Assembly: GCA_963969595.1 (NCBI GenBank)
Contig: OZ018415.1
Span: forward strand, 18,848,001-18,912,000
Reading direction: 5' to 3'
Source: Neckera pumila
Taxonomy: Eukaryota > Streptophyta > Bryopsida > Hypnales > Neckeraceae
DNA length: 64,000 bases
Notes under the pieces: model-generated
What the model was told of the DNA's origin: nothing
Database searches by the model: none
The model's input: only the letters and a program-made list of their open reading frames with translations
Shown here: positions 1 through 11,014 of the stretch, piece by piece
How the letters are laid out: the number at the start of each line of letters is the position of its first letter
Numbering within the stretch: position 1 is the first letter of the stretch
Program-made: the position numbers and the translations under genes

Positions 1-1344
1 ATATAATGTCTTTGAAGGGGAGTTGTTTTATTAGTATAAGGATCTCAATGAAGGGCATTGCAATTGACAACAATCTATGCATTCACAACGCTCTTTGATT
101 TGCATTATAGATAGGCATGTAAGGTAACTTGGGCAAATGCAAGAAATGCCTACACTATTCTATGTTGTATAGAATACCGTTTTTATAGAATTTCTTGTTA
201 CAATAGTTGCATGTCTATTAGAAGAAAATATATTTTAAGTTTAGCTTTGAATTTTTTATCTATGTACTCAATAGTATTCATGACTTTAAAAATATAGGTA
301 TGAAATATATACAAAATTAAATATTTCATACCAATTTTTTATTTAAATAATTAAAATATTGGCATATTCACCTTTTCTATGAATTTAAATTACAATGGAT
401 GATTACTTTCAAAGTTGAGTTTAAAGATTGCTATGACATGGAACATGGGACAAGAAATTAGTACAAATTATGATTATGGCAAATGTCCAATTCTACATAT
501 ATTTTTTGTGGTCTTTGTTACATTAGCAAAGAAATTGCTAAAGTGATGTGGAGGTTCAAATGAAGGGCATTCATACTAGGTAACCAATCTTTGCCAACAC
601 CAATCTTTGCTCCTTCCATCCTATTGAAGGATCTTGAAAACGTTAAAACAACAATCATTTTGTATTTCATCTTGTAGATCTTGTAAATCATCTTGTATTT
701 GTACAAGTATTTTTTCACCCAAACTTTATTCAATGTTACACTTTTACATTCAAAGTTACGAATTTAAATTCCCAGATGTGTAACTTTGATTGTTGTTCAT
801 AAATTAGCAATGATGAAAGGATTTATGACTCATTGTGTCTACCATCATGACGTCAACGTTCTTGTAATTGTTGTGCATTGATCAAATGCTTTTGAGATTT
901 GACAATCATTCTACTCACTTATCATTTTAGACATTGTAAGACTTTGTAACCTAGTTGTACATTTGCAATTTTAAAGTATTTGATAATTAAAATGGTTGGA
1001 CCAAAAAATCTATAATCTTACCGCTACTTTATTATGATTTTCTAATTAGAATGATAAATGATGATTTGATTTTGTACATACAAATTGTATTGAGCATAGA
1101 TTCCATCCAAATGAATAAATTGATAGAATATTCATTACTTATAAAGAACATATGATTATCCAAATAATGGGTCTTTTATAATAGCAAAAAAAATCTCAAG
1201 TTCTAGGCATTTAGAAATAAAAAATAGTTTGTGGGTTTTTTGAAGTCAACTAGAATTATTTTTTGTTAAATTGTAAATGAATACTTATATATACTAGAAA
1301 AGACAAACGTTATAACATTGCATACATGGCCATTTTGCTAGGGA
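1..1344. other. AT-rich gene-free DNA
   Basis: No coding region is supported here. Open frames are short, AT-rich in codon use and show no family resemblance. I see no RNA gene and no clear transposon end. Confidence 0.6.
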
Positions 1345-1612
1345 TCCAAAAATGGTTGGAGACCGATCCATCCCATCATTGAGGGAAGTGCAGCAATGTT
1401 CTTTTATTGAAAGGGAATCCTTGTCCCCTCCTTACTTCTCTCCCCTAAGGAGCCTCTTCTCCTTTGTTGCTCTGTCCTGCCTAAGCAACCAGACACCCTC
1501 AAGTTTGAGGGTGGGCTCCAAGCATCTCAGCCCTTTGGTTAGATCAACGGTGGAGGGAGCTGGTAGGTCTGGTTGCTTGGGTGGCCTCTAGTTTCGAGGT
1601 GGCAGGTTAATT
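1345..1612 (-). repeat. Inverted relative of the NOG1 upstream region
   Basis: Read on the minus strand, this GC-richer island matches 6180-6370 just upstream of NOG1. Shared landmarks in the same order are AAGGGCTGAGATG, GGAGCCCACCCTCAAACT and a later pyrimidine-rich stretch with AGGAG and GGCTCCTT. Both copies carry a near-palindrome built on CACCCTCAA and TTGAGGGTG, here at about 1495-1515. It looks like a dispersed repeat or a duplicated promoter fragment. The 79-codon open frame over it is not supported as a gene. Confidence 0.65.
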
Positions 1613-3292
1613 AAATTAGCCTTAGTATTCACAACAAATGGGCTCCCAAATCATTCGTATCATCATTTTAGGATGGGTCATAAGGATCCAAGGTCCTAAC
1701 TGACTGGTAATCCAAAACTAAATTAGGGTGATTACAACCTTGTACTGTCATTTTGGAGAATTACTTTATTGTTATCAAATGTTTGATTTCCCTTCTTTGG
1801 TATGACCTTGTGGCCTGTTCTCACTCTAAATTAGACCTATGGTCCAAGTCTGTGAAATATTTGAACGCTTCTTAGAGGAAATTCAAAAAATGTTGTTTGA
1901 AATTGCGCTTAGAGCAATTGATGATATATATATTAGGAATTTAGGATAAGGTATTGACAATTTGAGGTATATATTACATTGTAGGATTCATAATATTTCA
2001 TACCTAATCATCAATATCATAAAGGTGTGACAAAAATTACAATATAATTTCAAGATATTTATTTAATTTACAAACTTTATCATCATTACGTTATTACTCC
2101 ATAAACTTTCTATCTCTAATATAGTGTAGAAGATTTTCTCCAATGCTCTTGAATACTCTTGAATGTTCTTTTCTTCACATCTTAAGAATATCTTTTCTTT
2201 GTTTGATTCTTACTAAATTCCCTCGTACAATGCCAAATGTCCTTACCATTTATAGTTCTATTTTACAGTTAAATTATACTTTTGAAGTGTATTAACAATG
2301 GAAAAGATAAGACTTATGATTAAAAAATTGAATAGTGCTATTCAACTACGCCAATCAATTAATGAATAAAAAGTGTGCATAAAATTACTATTCTTAGAGT
2401 ATTACATTTCAACCCATCACAACAAATTTCATACATAGATTGTCAGTATTGTATTCATTATCATGTAAAAATTGTAATATAATGGAGTTCCAAAATTTAG
2501 GGATTAATGCACTTGCAATACTATTATCCTAATGCAAGACCATCTTTATGGATTCTTTTTAATGCAAAAGATTGGTAGTTTGCAATCAATCATCTAGGTA
2601 TGATTGAAAAAATTTAAGATTAAAAAATATACCAAACCTGGGTGATTGCAATCATAAATCCCATATGGTTAGAATTTAAAATTAAGAATGTCCAACTTTT
2701 ATTTATACATCAAGTTACATATATAATGTTATAATTTTAATTATATAATTATATAAAAAATAGAAAATTCTCATTATCTCATGAATGTCGGAATGATTGG
2801 CTAAAAGAATTTAATGTCGAACATTGAATCATGTTTTGCATAATGTGCAACTTTTCAATCTATGAAACTATCATCTCATTGCATTCAAGAAAAGTTGAAG
2901 ACACCTCTATAGAACTAAATCACAATAAACCACTTCACTACTATTTCAACTAATCATAAAAAATTACAAAATGAAAGTGTTCAAATTGTAATTTTTGTGA
3001 ATTTGAGAGTTTTTGTAAATTCATTTGAAAAGTATCTATGCATTTTATTTGAAATTGAATTGCGTGGATGTCCTTTAATAAGGATGATATACATATACTC
3101 TTTGGAACTGAAGCTACAAAAATGTTAAAGAAACATCACGTTATAAGCGCTTTCAATATTGCTTAAAGCCTTCAGTCACGTATGGGCTAATGTTCGGGAT
3201 GGTTTTGGAAATGAGTTCATTTACACTTTCGTACTAAATTCATATTGCATGCACAATCTTTCTTACTTGAAATGTTTCATTTCTATTTTCCT
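1613..3292. other. AT-rich gene-free DNA
   Basis: Long AT-rich stretch with stops in all frames and no recognisable element. It ends where the first TTAA-terminated element begins. Confidence 0.55.
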
Positions 3293-4222
3293 TTAACCCC
3301 TAAAGGACCAAGGTGATTTTCGTATCAAAAACCACTCAAAACTGTCATTTCTATTGCAAAGAGAAAAGAACTTTAAAAATTATTTTTTATTGCATATCCA
3401 ACCATAAAATCTTATACTTGACTAGTATATGAATACGTGGAAGAAATTTTAGAAACTTCGACCTTGTAGATTGTAAGATATATGAATTTAAAGTGAAGAA
3501 AGCAAGTTTTTTGCACCTTGCTTGACTAGATTTTTTGGCTTTGAATCATTTTAGTTCAAATTTTTTGCACTATTGATTTTGATTTTCTACTTGTTTATGT
3601 TAAGTAGTTCAGTTGAGAATCTACAAAAAAATTTAGGAAAAAAAGCACTTAATTTTCACTCATTAAAAAATTATTAAGTAGAGGTGGGTTCAAGATTGAA
3701 GAAAAAACTAAATTATTAATAGCTTTTAGATGGTATTGAATCACAATAATCCCAACGGTGAGATTGTTCTTACAAGAAATCTAATCCTATCTAACAATTT
3801 TTTTTGAAAAAATCTAAAAATTGCAATCAAAAATGAATTCTACAAGTTGTTTTTTCAAGAAGATGCTCAGATTGTCCGAAAAACTAAGATTGTCCATAAT
3901 TTTCTCATTATTAGTCCAAATTGAATGAAACAAAGCTTCACATGTAGACAAAAACATAACCTTTGAGAAAAAAATTTGAAAAAAAATTATTTTGACTTTC
4001 TGTGATTTTTTTTGTGTTGCCCGCCAAACTCCATTTTTGCTTACTGTACCATAACTTTTGCTACCAGGCATCAATTAAAATAAAAATTATATATTCACAA
4101 AGCTCTCACAAAAATACACAACCTCAAAAAATTCCAAAAAATATCACTAGAAATTGAGATAGTAGAAACCTGCTTGGACCCAAATTGTCCCTTGAGGGGA
4201 CAAACAGTCCTTTAGGGGTTAA
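3293..4222. mobile_element. 930-bp TTAA-ended non-autonomous element, copy 1
   Basis: The left end reads TTAACCCCTAAAGGACC and the right end reads GTCCTTTAGGGGTTAA, so the ends are inverted repeats of about 16 bp beginning with TTAA. TTAA targets followed by CCC are characteristic of piggyBac-superfamily transposons. No reading frame codes for a transposase, so it would need one in trans. The inside resembles the degraded copies at 17992-19829 and 20524-21426. Copy 2 starts four bases after this one. Confidence 0.7.
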
Positions 4223-4226
4223 ATGT

Positions 4227-5156
4227 TTAACCCCTAAAGTTTCATGACTATGTCATCACCAAAAACGCTCCAAAATTGCCATTTCTAATACAACTACCAA
4301 ATTTTTGGAAAGAAACAACTTTTGACACATGTAACCGTAGGATCTTGTAGTATGATATTTTGAAAACATGTGGTAAATTTCAAAAAAATTCACCATGTGG
4401 ATCATAAGATATAAGCATTCAAAGTCTTGAAAACCTTTTTTTCAATCCTGCGAAAAACCGGGCAGCTGCACTTTGCAAGCTCAGTTTTCAATGAAAAAAT
4501 GCCAATAAAGGTGGTCCTTCTTTGATTTCAGTTTCCTAAGCAAGTTGTCTATATGCATGAAAAATCTCACATCATTTGGAATTGTACAACATATAGGAAA
4601 AAAATAGTAAGTAAAAAGAAGTAGAAAATGATTCAAAATACTAAATTGTTAAAAATTTAACCGTGGAATTTAAAAATGCCAATCCCAATGGTTGTAATGT
4701 TGTAATAATCAATCTACATCCTAGGGTTTTATTTTTTTCCAAAAATATTGAAAATTGAGTTAAATAAACGGCTTTAAAGTGTTTTTTAGAGTAGAAAATC
4801 CATAACTGCCCGCAATTCAAAAAACCTCATAACTTTTGACTCATTGATTGAAATGGAATGACTCAAAGCTCTTTAACTATATATAAATGTAGAAAACCAA
4901 TTTCAAAAAAAAAATTCCAGAAAAAATGATTTTTTCTGATCTGCCCAAACTGCCCAGCTACAAAAAAAAGTAACATATTAGGTCACAACTTTTGACTCAT
5001 ATTTCGAAATGTCATGAAACTTGGTACACATGAAGATATTCCTCGCCCCCACCTTTTGTTAAAACTTCAGCCTTAAATATGGATATCTCTAGTCACACGT
5101 ACCTGCCCAAAATTTCTATACGGCCAAAAAATACATGTTGGTTCTTTAGGGGTTAA
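4227..5156. mobile_element. 930-bp TTAA-ended non-autonomous element, copy 2
   Basis: Starts TTAACCCCTAAAGTTTCATG and ends TTCTTTAGGGGTTAA, with TTAA at both ends. Its whole length is closely related to the copies at 32322-33756 (same orientation) and 58026-58958 (opposite orientation). Shared internal landmarks include GACACATGTAACC and TAGGTCACAACTTTTGACTC (slightly diverged in the other copies). It has no coding capacity. The family is inferred to be moved by a piggyBac-type transposase. Confidence 0.75.
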
Positions 5157-6179
5157 ATAAGATTAAGCTTTAAAAATATTAGTTCACATTTTATTAATGT
5201 GACTAAGGTAATTGTACCCATAGTTGATCACGATCCATAATCAACCTATAGGGGGGACTAATTCCAACCATGGCTAAAATGCTTGGAATGTGTTTTTTCA
5301 AGGTTGAAACTAATAAGGTTATGACACTTTCCAAAGTAGTGAAGAAGAAAAATAGTAGTGACCATTGGCTACTAGTCATGACAACTTTTTGACTCCCAAA
5401 ATTCATAGTAAGTTCAATTTTGGGAATAAAAATACAAAGATTTGGGAATCCCCACATTTCTTATTTTTTTGCATAGTAGAAATTTCTGGTGCCTTAAATT
5501 GCTCAACATCTATTGGGAAATCCCTTAAATTATTGGGTATGGGTACATTCACCTTAACCCCTACTTTTGAGGTAAGTAACATTAGTTACTTGTGAATTAA
5601 TAAGCTTTGAACATTCTTTAATTTTTTTAAACATATTCAAAAAATATTCACGAATGTACATTGGAATTGCCATAAACACATATAAAATAAAACTTTGAAT
5701 ATATACATGATGCATTGCATATTATTGAAGCAAGCAATAAAAAAAATTATACAATGTTGCACATAATGTATGCAAATATTATAACAAACAAGCTAACTAC
5801 CCTAAACCAAAATCAGGAAGCAAATCAGTTCTCATCATGGTGGTGATGTCCCACCATGATGAGACTTATTTACTGACCACCATGCTCACAAAACGAGGCT
5901 ACCAGGCCAACACAGCAGGCCGCAAGATGTTAAATTCCCCGTCCTTTGTGGGCCCCGTGGGCCAAATTTTCCCCGGGAAAAACGTTGGAATTTTTTATTT
6001 GCCAGAATTTTTTTCCTTCAAAATCTGACTTCATATTTGCAATCAGAGGCCCCAATTTAGCTACAGGGGCTAATAATTATCCCGAGACATGGTTCAAATA
6101 TAGGGGGCTTTTATTTACTTTTACCCTTGAGAAACCCGAATTTACCCTGCTGGGCCCACCAAGGACGGGGATTTAACGT
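5157..6179. other. Gene-free DNA with one perfect hairpin
   Basis: AT-rich to about 5800, then mixed composition approaching NOG1. Apart from the hairpin at 5831-5863, I see no element or gene. Short open frames at 5365-5595 and 5837-6176 have no family resemblance. Confidence 0.5.
5831..5863. repeat. Perfect 13-bp inverted repeat
   Basis: CTCATCATGGTGG and CCACCATGATGAG are exact reverse complements separated by seven bases (TGATGTC). It lies about 0.6 kb upstream of the NOG1 start. The function is unknown; it may be the core of a small foldback element. Confidence 0.7.
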
Positions 6180-6481
6180 CCTGCCAGCCTCCTCCTTCCA
6201 TCACTCCCCCGCCCTTCCATCAGGGCCGTCGATCCAACTGAAGGGCTGAGATGCCCGGAGCCCACCCTCAAACTCGAGGGTGGCTGGAGACGAGGGTGGC
6301 TCCTCGCTTGGCTGTCCCGCCTCTTGTGGCGCCTCCTCCTTTGCCCTAAGGAGGCTCCTCCTCCCCAATTTCTTCAGTTTTGTGTTCTTTCAGTTTTCTT
6401 CAGTTTTCTTCTGTCTGCGTCCTCTTTCGATCTCCCCTCAGAAAGCCAGAGCTTGGGGCTCCCAGGACTACGTTAGCAGCC
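6180..6481 (+). promoter_or_regulatory. NOG1 upstream and leader region
   Basis: This GC- and pyrimidine-rich stretch directly precedes the NOG1 start codon. It contains a near-palindrome (CCACCCTC ... GAGGGTGG at about 6263-6285) and TTTCTTCAG/TTTTCTTCAG pyrimidine tracts, typical of plant leaders of translation-related genes. The 6180-6370 part has an inverted relative at 1345-1612. The transcription start cannot be placed from sequence alone. Confidence 0.45.
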
Positions 6482-9400
6482 ATGGTGCACCCCAATTTCA
6501 AGCGGATTAGGGTGGTGCCGACGGGCAAGGAGTTCGTGGACATCATCCTGTCCCGGACGCAGCGTCAGACGCCCACGGTGGTGCACAAGGGCTACGCGAT
6601 CAACCGACTCCGACAGTTCTACATGCGCAAGGTCAAGTTCACGCAGACGAACTTCCACGAGAAGCTTTCCACCATCTTGGAGGACTTCCCGCGCCTTGAT
6701 GACATCCATCCGTTCTACGGGGAGCTCATGAATCAGCTGTACAACAGGGACCATTACAAGCTGGCGCTCGGGCAGCTCAATACCGCAAGGAACTTGATTG
6801 AGAAACTCTCCAAGGATTACGTGCGCATGTTGAAGTACGGGGACTCGCTCTACAGGTGCGGACTTTCGGCTGACGCTTTTTTTGGGGTGGGTGGGTGGGT
6901 TAGGGTTGCATGTTTTTTTGGTTGGCGGTTTCAGGGTTTGGAAAGGGTTTGTTACTACTCTTGTCACTACAGATATTTTAGCTATGATGCTGGAAGCATA
7001 TATCTTCGCGCTTTATTTCGAGTGCTTGTTGGGTTTAGGGTTTAGGGCTATTTGCTCTTATCAAATCATGCAGACTCGCGGCACATATCTAGCGGTAGTG
7101 TTGCAAAGGCTTGCCGTTTTTAGGGTTTAGGGCTATATGGACTCATGTTGCTACGGTTTTCAAGTTATTTGACTCACGGATTATGAGTAAGATTCTTATA
7201 TCAAATGTTTAGCGGTTCTAGGACGAGGTTATTATCAATTGCTAAGTGGGTTTAGGACAAGGTTAGCTGAATTGAAGTTTGCTTTTTCAGGTGCAAGATT
7301 TTGAAGAAAGCAGCGTTGGGTAGGATGTGCACAGTGACGAAGCGTGTTAGCCCTAGTCTGGCTTACCTGGAATACGTCCGCAAGCATTTGTCAAGGTTGC
7401 CCTCAATCGATCCCAACACTCGAACTATCTTGATCTGTGGATCTCCCAATGTCGGAAAGAGCAGTTTCATCAACAAAATTACGCGCGCTGATGTAGATGT
7501 GCAGCCATATGCGTTCACCACGAAGTCTCTGTTTGTAGGTCACACCGATTACAAGTATATGCGGTGGCAGGTAGACAACTCATCACATTTTATTTAAAAT
7601 TTAAAAGTGCGTTTCTAGTTTTATTATTTCCTTCTCAAGGCGTTGTAAAAATATTGTCAGTTATTTGCCATCGGTGCATTCTGTGCTAAAAATGCATTCG
7701 TATTGTGTAGGTGATTGACACTCCCGGTCTTTTGGATCGTCCTTTGGAAGAGTGCAACGTGATTGAGATGATGGGTATCACAGCCCTGTCGCATCTCAGA
7801 GCTGCAGTTCTTTTTGTGATTGATCTCTCCGGCAATTGTGGCTTCACCATTGCCCAGCAAGTAGCGCTGTTTCATTCAATCAAAATGCTGTTCGCCAACA
7901 AACCAGTGATCATCGCCTGCAACAAGACCGATTTGCAGCCATTTGAGACGCTTCCAGAGTCTGATAGGAAGCTTATTGAGGAGATCAGGAGAGAAGCTGC
8001 TAGAATTGGAGCAGGTCTCGTCGACGGTGCTCCGCCTGATGAGGAGAATTGCATGTTGGCCATGAGTACTATGACAGAGGAGGGCATTATCAATGTCAAG
8101 AATGCTGCATGTGAGAAGTTGCTGGAGATGCGTGTGGACATGAAGATGAAATCAAAGAAGATCAATGATTGTCTGAATCGAATTCACGTGGCTGTGCCAA
8201 AACTCCGGGACCAGAAAGAACGTCCTCCTGTTATTCCCCAGGCAGTTCTCGACGCCAAGGCTGCTGAGAACAAGAGGAAACTGGAGAAAGATCTTGAGAA
8301 CGAGAATGGTGGTGCAGGTCCGTCAGTTTCAGAATTATTTGAATAGAAATGTTGATAGTGTTTACCTCCATTTTGGCATGATTTCTATACAAGCCAAATG
8401 CATACATTGGTGTTTTTTTGAGACAGTATAGTTTGGATTTCAGGTATGACATTGGCGACTGATGAGTACGTGTTTGTGTGGATGACAGGAGTGTATTCTG
8501 CCAACATGCACAAGCATTACTTGTTGCTGGATCCCGATTGGAAGGATGACATCGTCCCTGAGATTATGGATGGGCACAACATTGCTGACTTTGTTGATGC
8601 CGACATCCTTCAAAGATTAGATGAATTGGAGAGGGAGGAGGATGAGCGTGCCGCAGCAGCAGAGGGAATGGAGGAGGACGAAGACATGAGCGACCAGGTC
8701 AATTTGTTTGCAGTTTTTTAAGGTTTTACTTATTCTGAATCTGATTTTGTGCGTGTTATCTTGATCTCCGTCGACTTGAAGTTGTCTTACTGAAAACTGT
8801 TTCGGTTTCTCTCTGAACAGGACTTGACACCTGAGGAAGCAAAGGCTCTAGCTGCAATTCGACGGAAGAAGAGGCTCATGTTGGCTGAACATAGGGCGAA
8901 AAAGAAAACTGCTGATAATAAACCTGTGATGCCTAGAAGGCATGATGTAGAACGACAATTCAATACTAGTAGGATGGGCAGACATCTTTCAAGCTTGGGC
9001 TTGGACCCTAATGCTGCAGTGAATAGAGCAAGGAGTAGGTCTGCTGCTGGAACAAGAAGCAGGAAGCGGGATAGATCTGAAGGGGCAGGTGGTGATGACA
9101 TTGAAGTGGATGAGCAAGCTCAGAAAAGAATACGTTCTAAAACTCGTTCATTATCTCGGCCACATAAAGAAGCACTTCCAGGTACAGTTTTCTTTCCCAG
9201 TATGCTAAACCTTGTATGGTCTCTTATATTATCTGAATATTCTGTAGAAGTTTTTGCTTATCGTCGTTTTTAATTAAACTATGGAGTTGCTGGAAGCAAT
9301 TTGGGCACTTGGGCGTCAATTCGTATTAGTTGCAAAGAGCTGTTGAATCTTTCTAATCAATACCACCAGTCTGTCCTAAACAATATTCTACACGAATTGA

Positions 9401-9581
9401 TGCAGGTGAAGGATTCAAGGACAGTGCCCAGAAGGTTAAGGCAATGCAGATAGGTAAGAATGCTGTGAGGCAAAGGAATTTGGATGCTAGGAAGGGAGAG
9501 GCAGATCGTGTTCATTACAACAAAAAGCCAAAGCATTTGTTTTCTGGCAAACGAGGAACTGGTAAAACGGACCGGAGGTAA
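6482..9581 (+). CDS. NOG1: Nucleolar GTP-binding protein 1
   Basis: NOG1 is a nucleolar GTPase needed for assembly of the 60S ribosomal subunit. Six coding exons join in frame: 6482-6855, 7291-7570, 7711-8317, 8489-8697, 8821-9181 and 9406-9581, giving 668 residues, close to the usual size of plant NOG1 (about 670). The N-terminal NOG domain begins [18 protein letters not shown]. The G domain shows the P-loop GSPNVGKSS, the G3 motif DTPGLLDR and the G4 motif NKTD. The basic C-terminal tail, rich in Lys and Arg after about residue 490, fits nucleolar rRNA contact. All junctions keep phase and use GT-AG. The start chosen is the first ATG of the conserved N terminus; an upstream ATG at 6380 extends the frame without conserved sequence. 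Intron 1 carries telomere-like motifs. It is intact and seen with high certainty. Confidence 0.96.
7031..7132 (+). repeat. Telomere-like TTTAGGG motifs in NOG1 intron 1
   Basis: Two short clusters, GGGTTTAGGGTTTAGGG at 7031-7047 and TAGGGTTTAGGG at 7121-7132, lie in the first intron. In plants such telo-box motifs near transcription starts are known from translation and ribosome genes. A regulatory role here is inference. Confidence 0.5.
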
Positions 9582-9995
9582 CTCGTTTGGATTGGTTTAG
9601 TGTAGGAAAATTTTGCGTAGGCTTAGTAGTAGTAATACCTTACAGTGCTTCCTCGTTACACCCAAATTCCAGGAGTAAAGGCGTCTTTCGCAACCTTGCC
9701 AAGTATTTGATATCACTGATTGTTTTGGACTCATTTTCTTGGCCTCGTTTGGCACGAATGGATGTACTTGTGATACATCGACGTATTGTTGTACATTATC
9801 GGCTTTTGAAGGAAGTTGAGTTATTTCTGCCGTTGTTTTTATTACGAGTACATGTCAAGATATCCATCATGAAGAGATCCATCTTACAGTTGTAATGGAA
9901 GTTATACATTCTGTGTCATTGAGATCTGACTATGCAGATCTGCTACACAAGTTTTAATGTGCGCTCTGATACCTGAATAAAACATTGCTGCCTAG
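9582..9995 (+). terminator. NOG1 3' untranslated region and poly(A) signal
   Basis: A canonical AATAAA lies at 9976-9981, about 395 bases after the stop codon, following T-rich sequence. The open frame at 9587-9895 has no family resemblance and is read as untranslated sequence. Cleavage is expected shortly after 9995. Confidence 0.5.
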
Positions 9996-11014
9996 AGAGA
10001 ATTTAGTATGAAGTAGGTCCTGCAGATGGACTTCCTTTGTGACCACGACAATCTATTGTGGTGGAGCCCCCTCATTGCCGTTGTAGTCATGTTGGTGTAG
10101 GACACGGGGCTTGCTCCCTGGATAATGAAACAATTTTTTTGGTGAAGGGAGATGGAAACTGTGCAAGAAATGAACAATCTTTTAATTTTTGTGATTTTTA
10201 CGCCTTCCATTCACAATTTCTGTGACTCAGGAGTTAGTCAGGACTCATCTTGGAACACATGCTCATTGAGTTTACGGCTTCCTCTGCTTATTAATTCTGA
10301 TGTTTGTGAGCCCAATAAAAGTCAGCTGTTTCGGTCCTCAATGCTGAATTAACCAAAAAGTAGCCTGCTGCACTACAAGACTTGTTCTGCTTCATATCCT
10401 GTCAGTATGTATGAATCTGACCAAGACATAGGATCTAAATGGGCTCAATTTGAACAGACATCTACTTGCCCCACATTCTGAAGCTACTGGAGACCATATA
10501 ATGAAGAAGTTCAGGACTTCACAAGTGATGAGTTAAGCTTACTGCTGATGTGAAACTCTAGCTTCTGAATCATTCCACAGGCTGTATAGATTTATTTATT
10601 ACGATACTAAAAGTACAAGCAGAAGTGATTTGTCCTGTAAGCGTGTTAAGACTTGAAAGTGAGGAAGGTCATCAATGAAACATGACACTAAATAGTACCA
10701 CATCACATACTGAAGAGATAGACTACAAGTTCTATTGAAAACAATGCATCATAACTCACCTTACATGAACTCTCATCATCATAAAAATTTCAAGCCATAA
10801 AATCAATGTACATTCCAGGTCTTCTTTCGCTTGCAACACGAATTACTACAGTTTGCAGTTGCAGTGATTGGTTCCTAACCTCACTGGTACCTGAAGGGAA
10901 CTCGCGCAACACAGAAAAAGCGACAATTGCTACATTCCTCGTCCAAAAGGAAAATTATATAGTTATATTCATTTGGAACCAAGTTGACGTGATTGTTCGA
11001 GTTTTGAATGCACC
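9996..11014. other. Intergenic region between NOG1 and the ADD gene
   Basis: The two flanking genes converge here, so it should hold both 3' ends. No coding region or transposon end is seen. Open frames are under 75 codons. Confidence 0.5.

Noticed and set aside
1352..1591. 79-codon open frame
   Set aside because: Lies over a non-coding repeat related to the NOG1 upstream region in inverted orientation.
6473..6967. 164-codon minus-strand open frame
   Set aside because: It is the antisense of NOG1 exon 1; the GC-rich coding exon leaves the opposite strand open.
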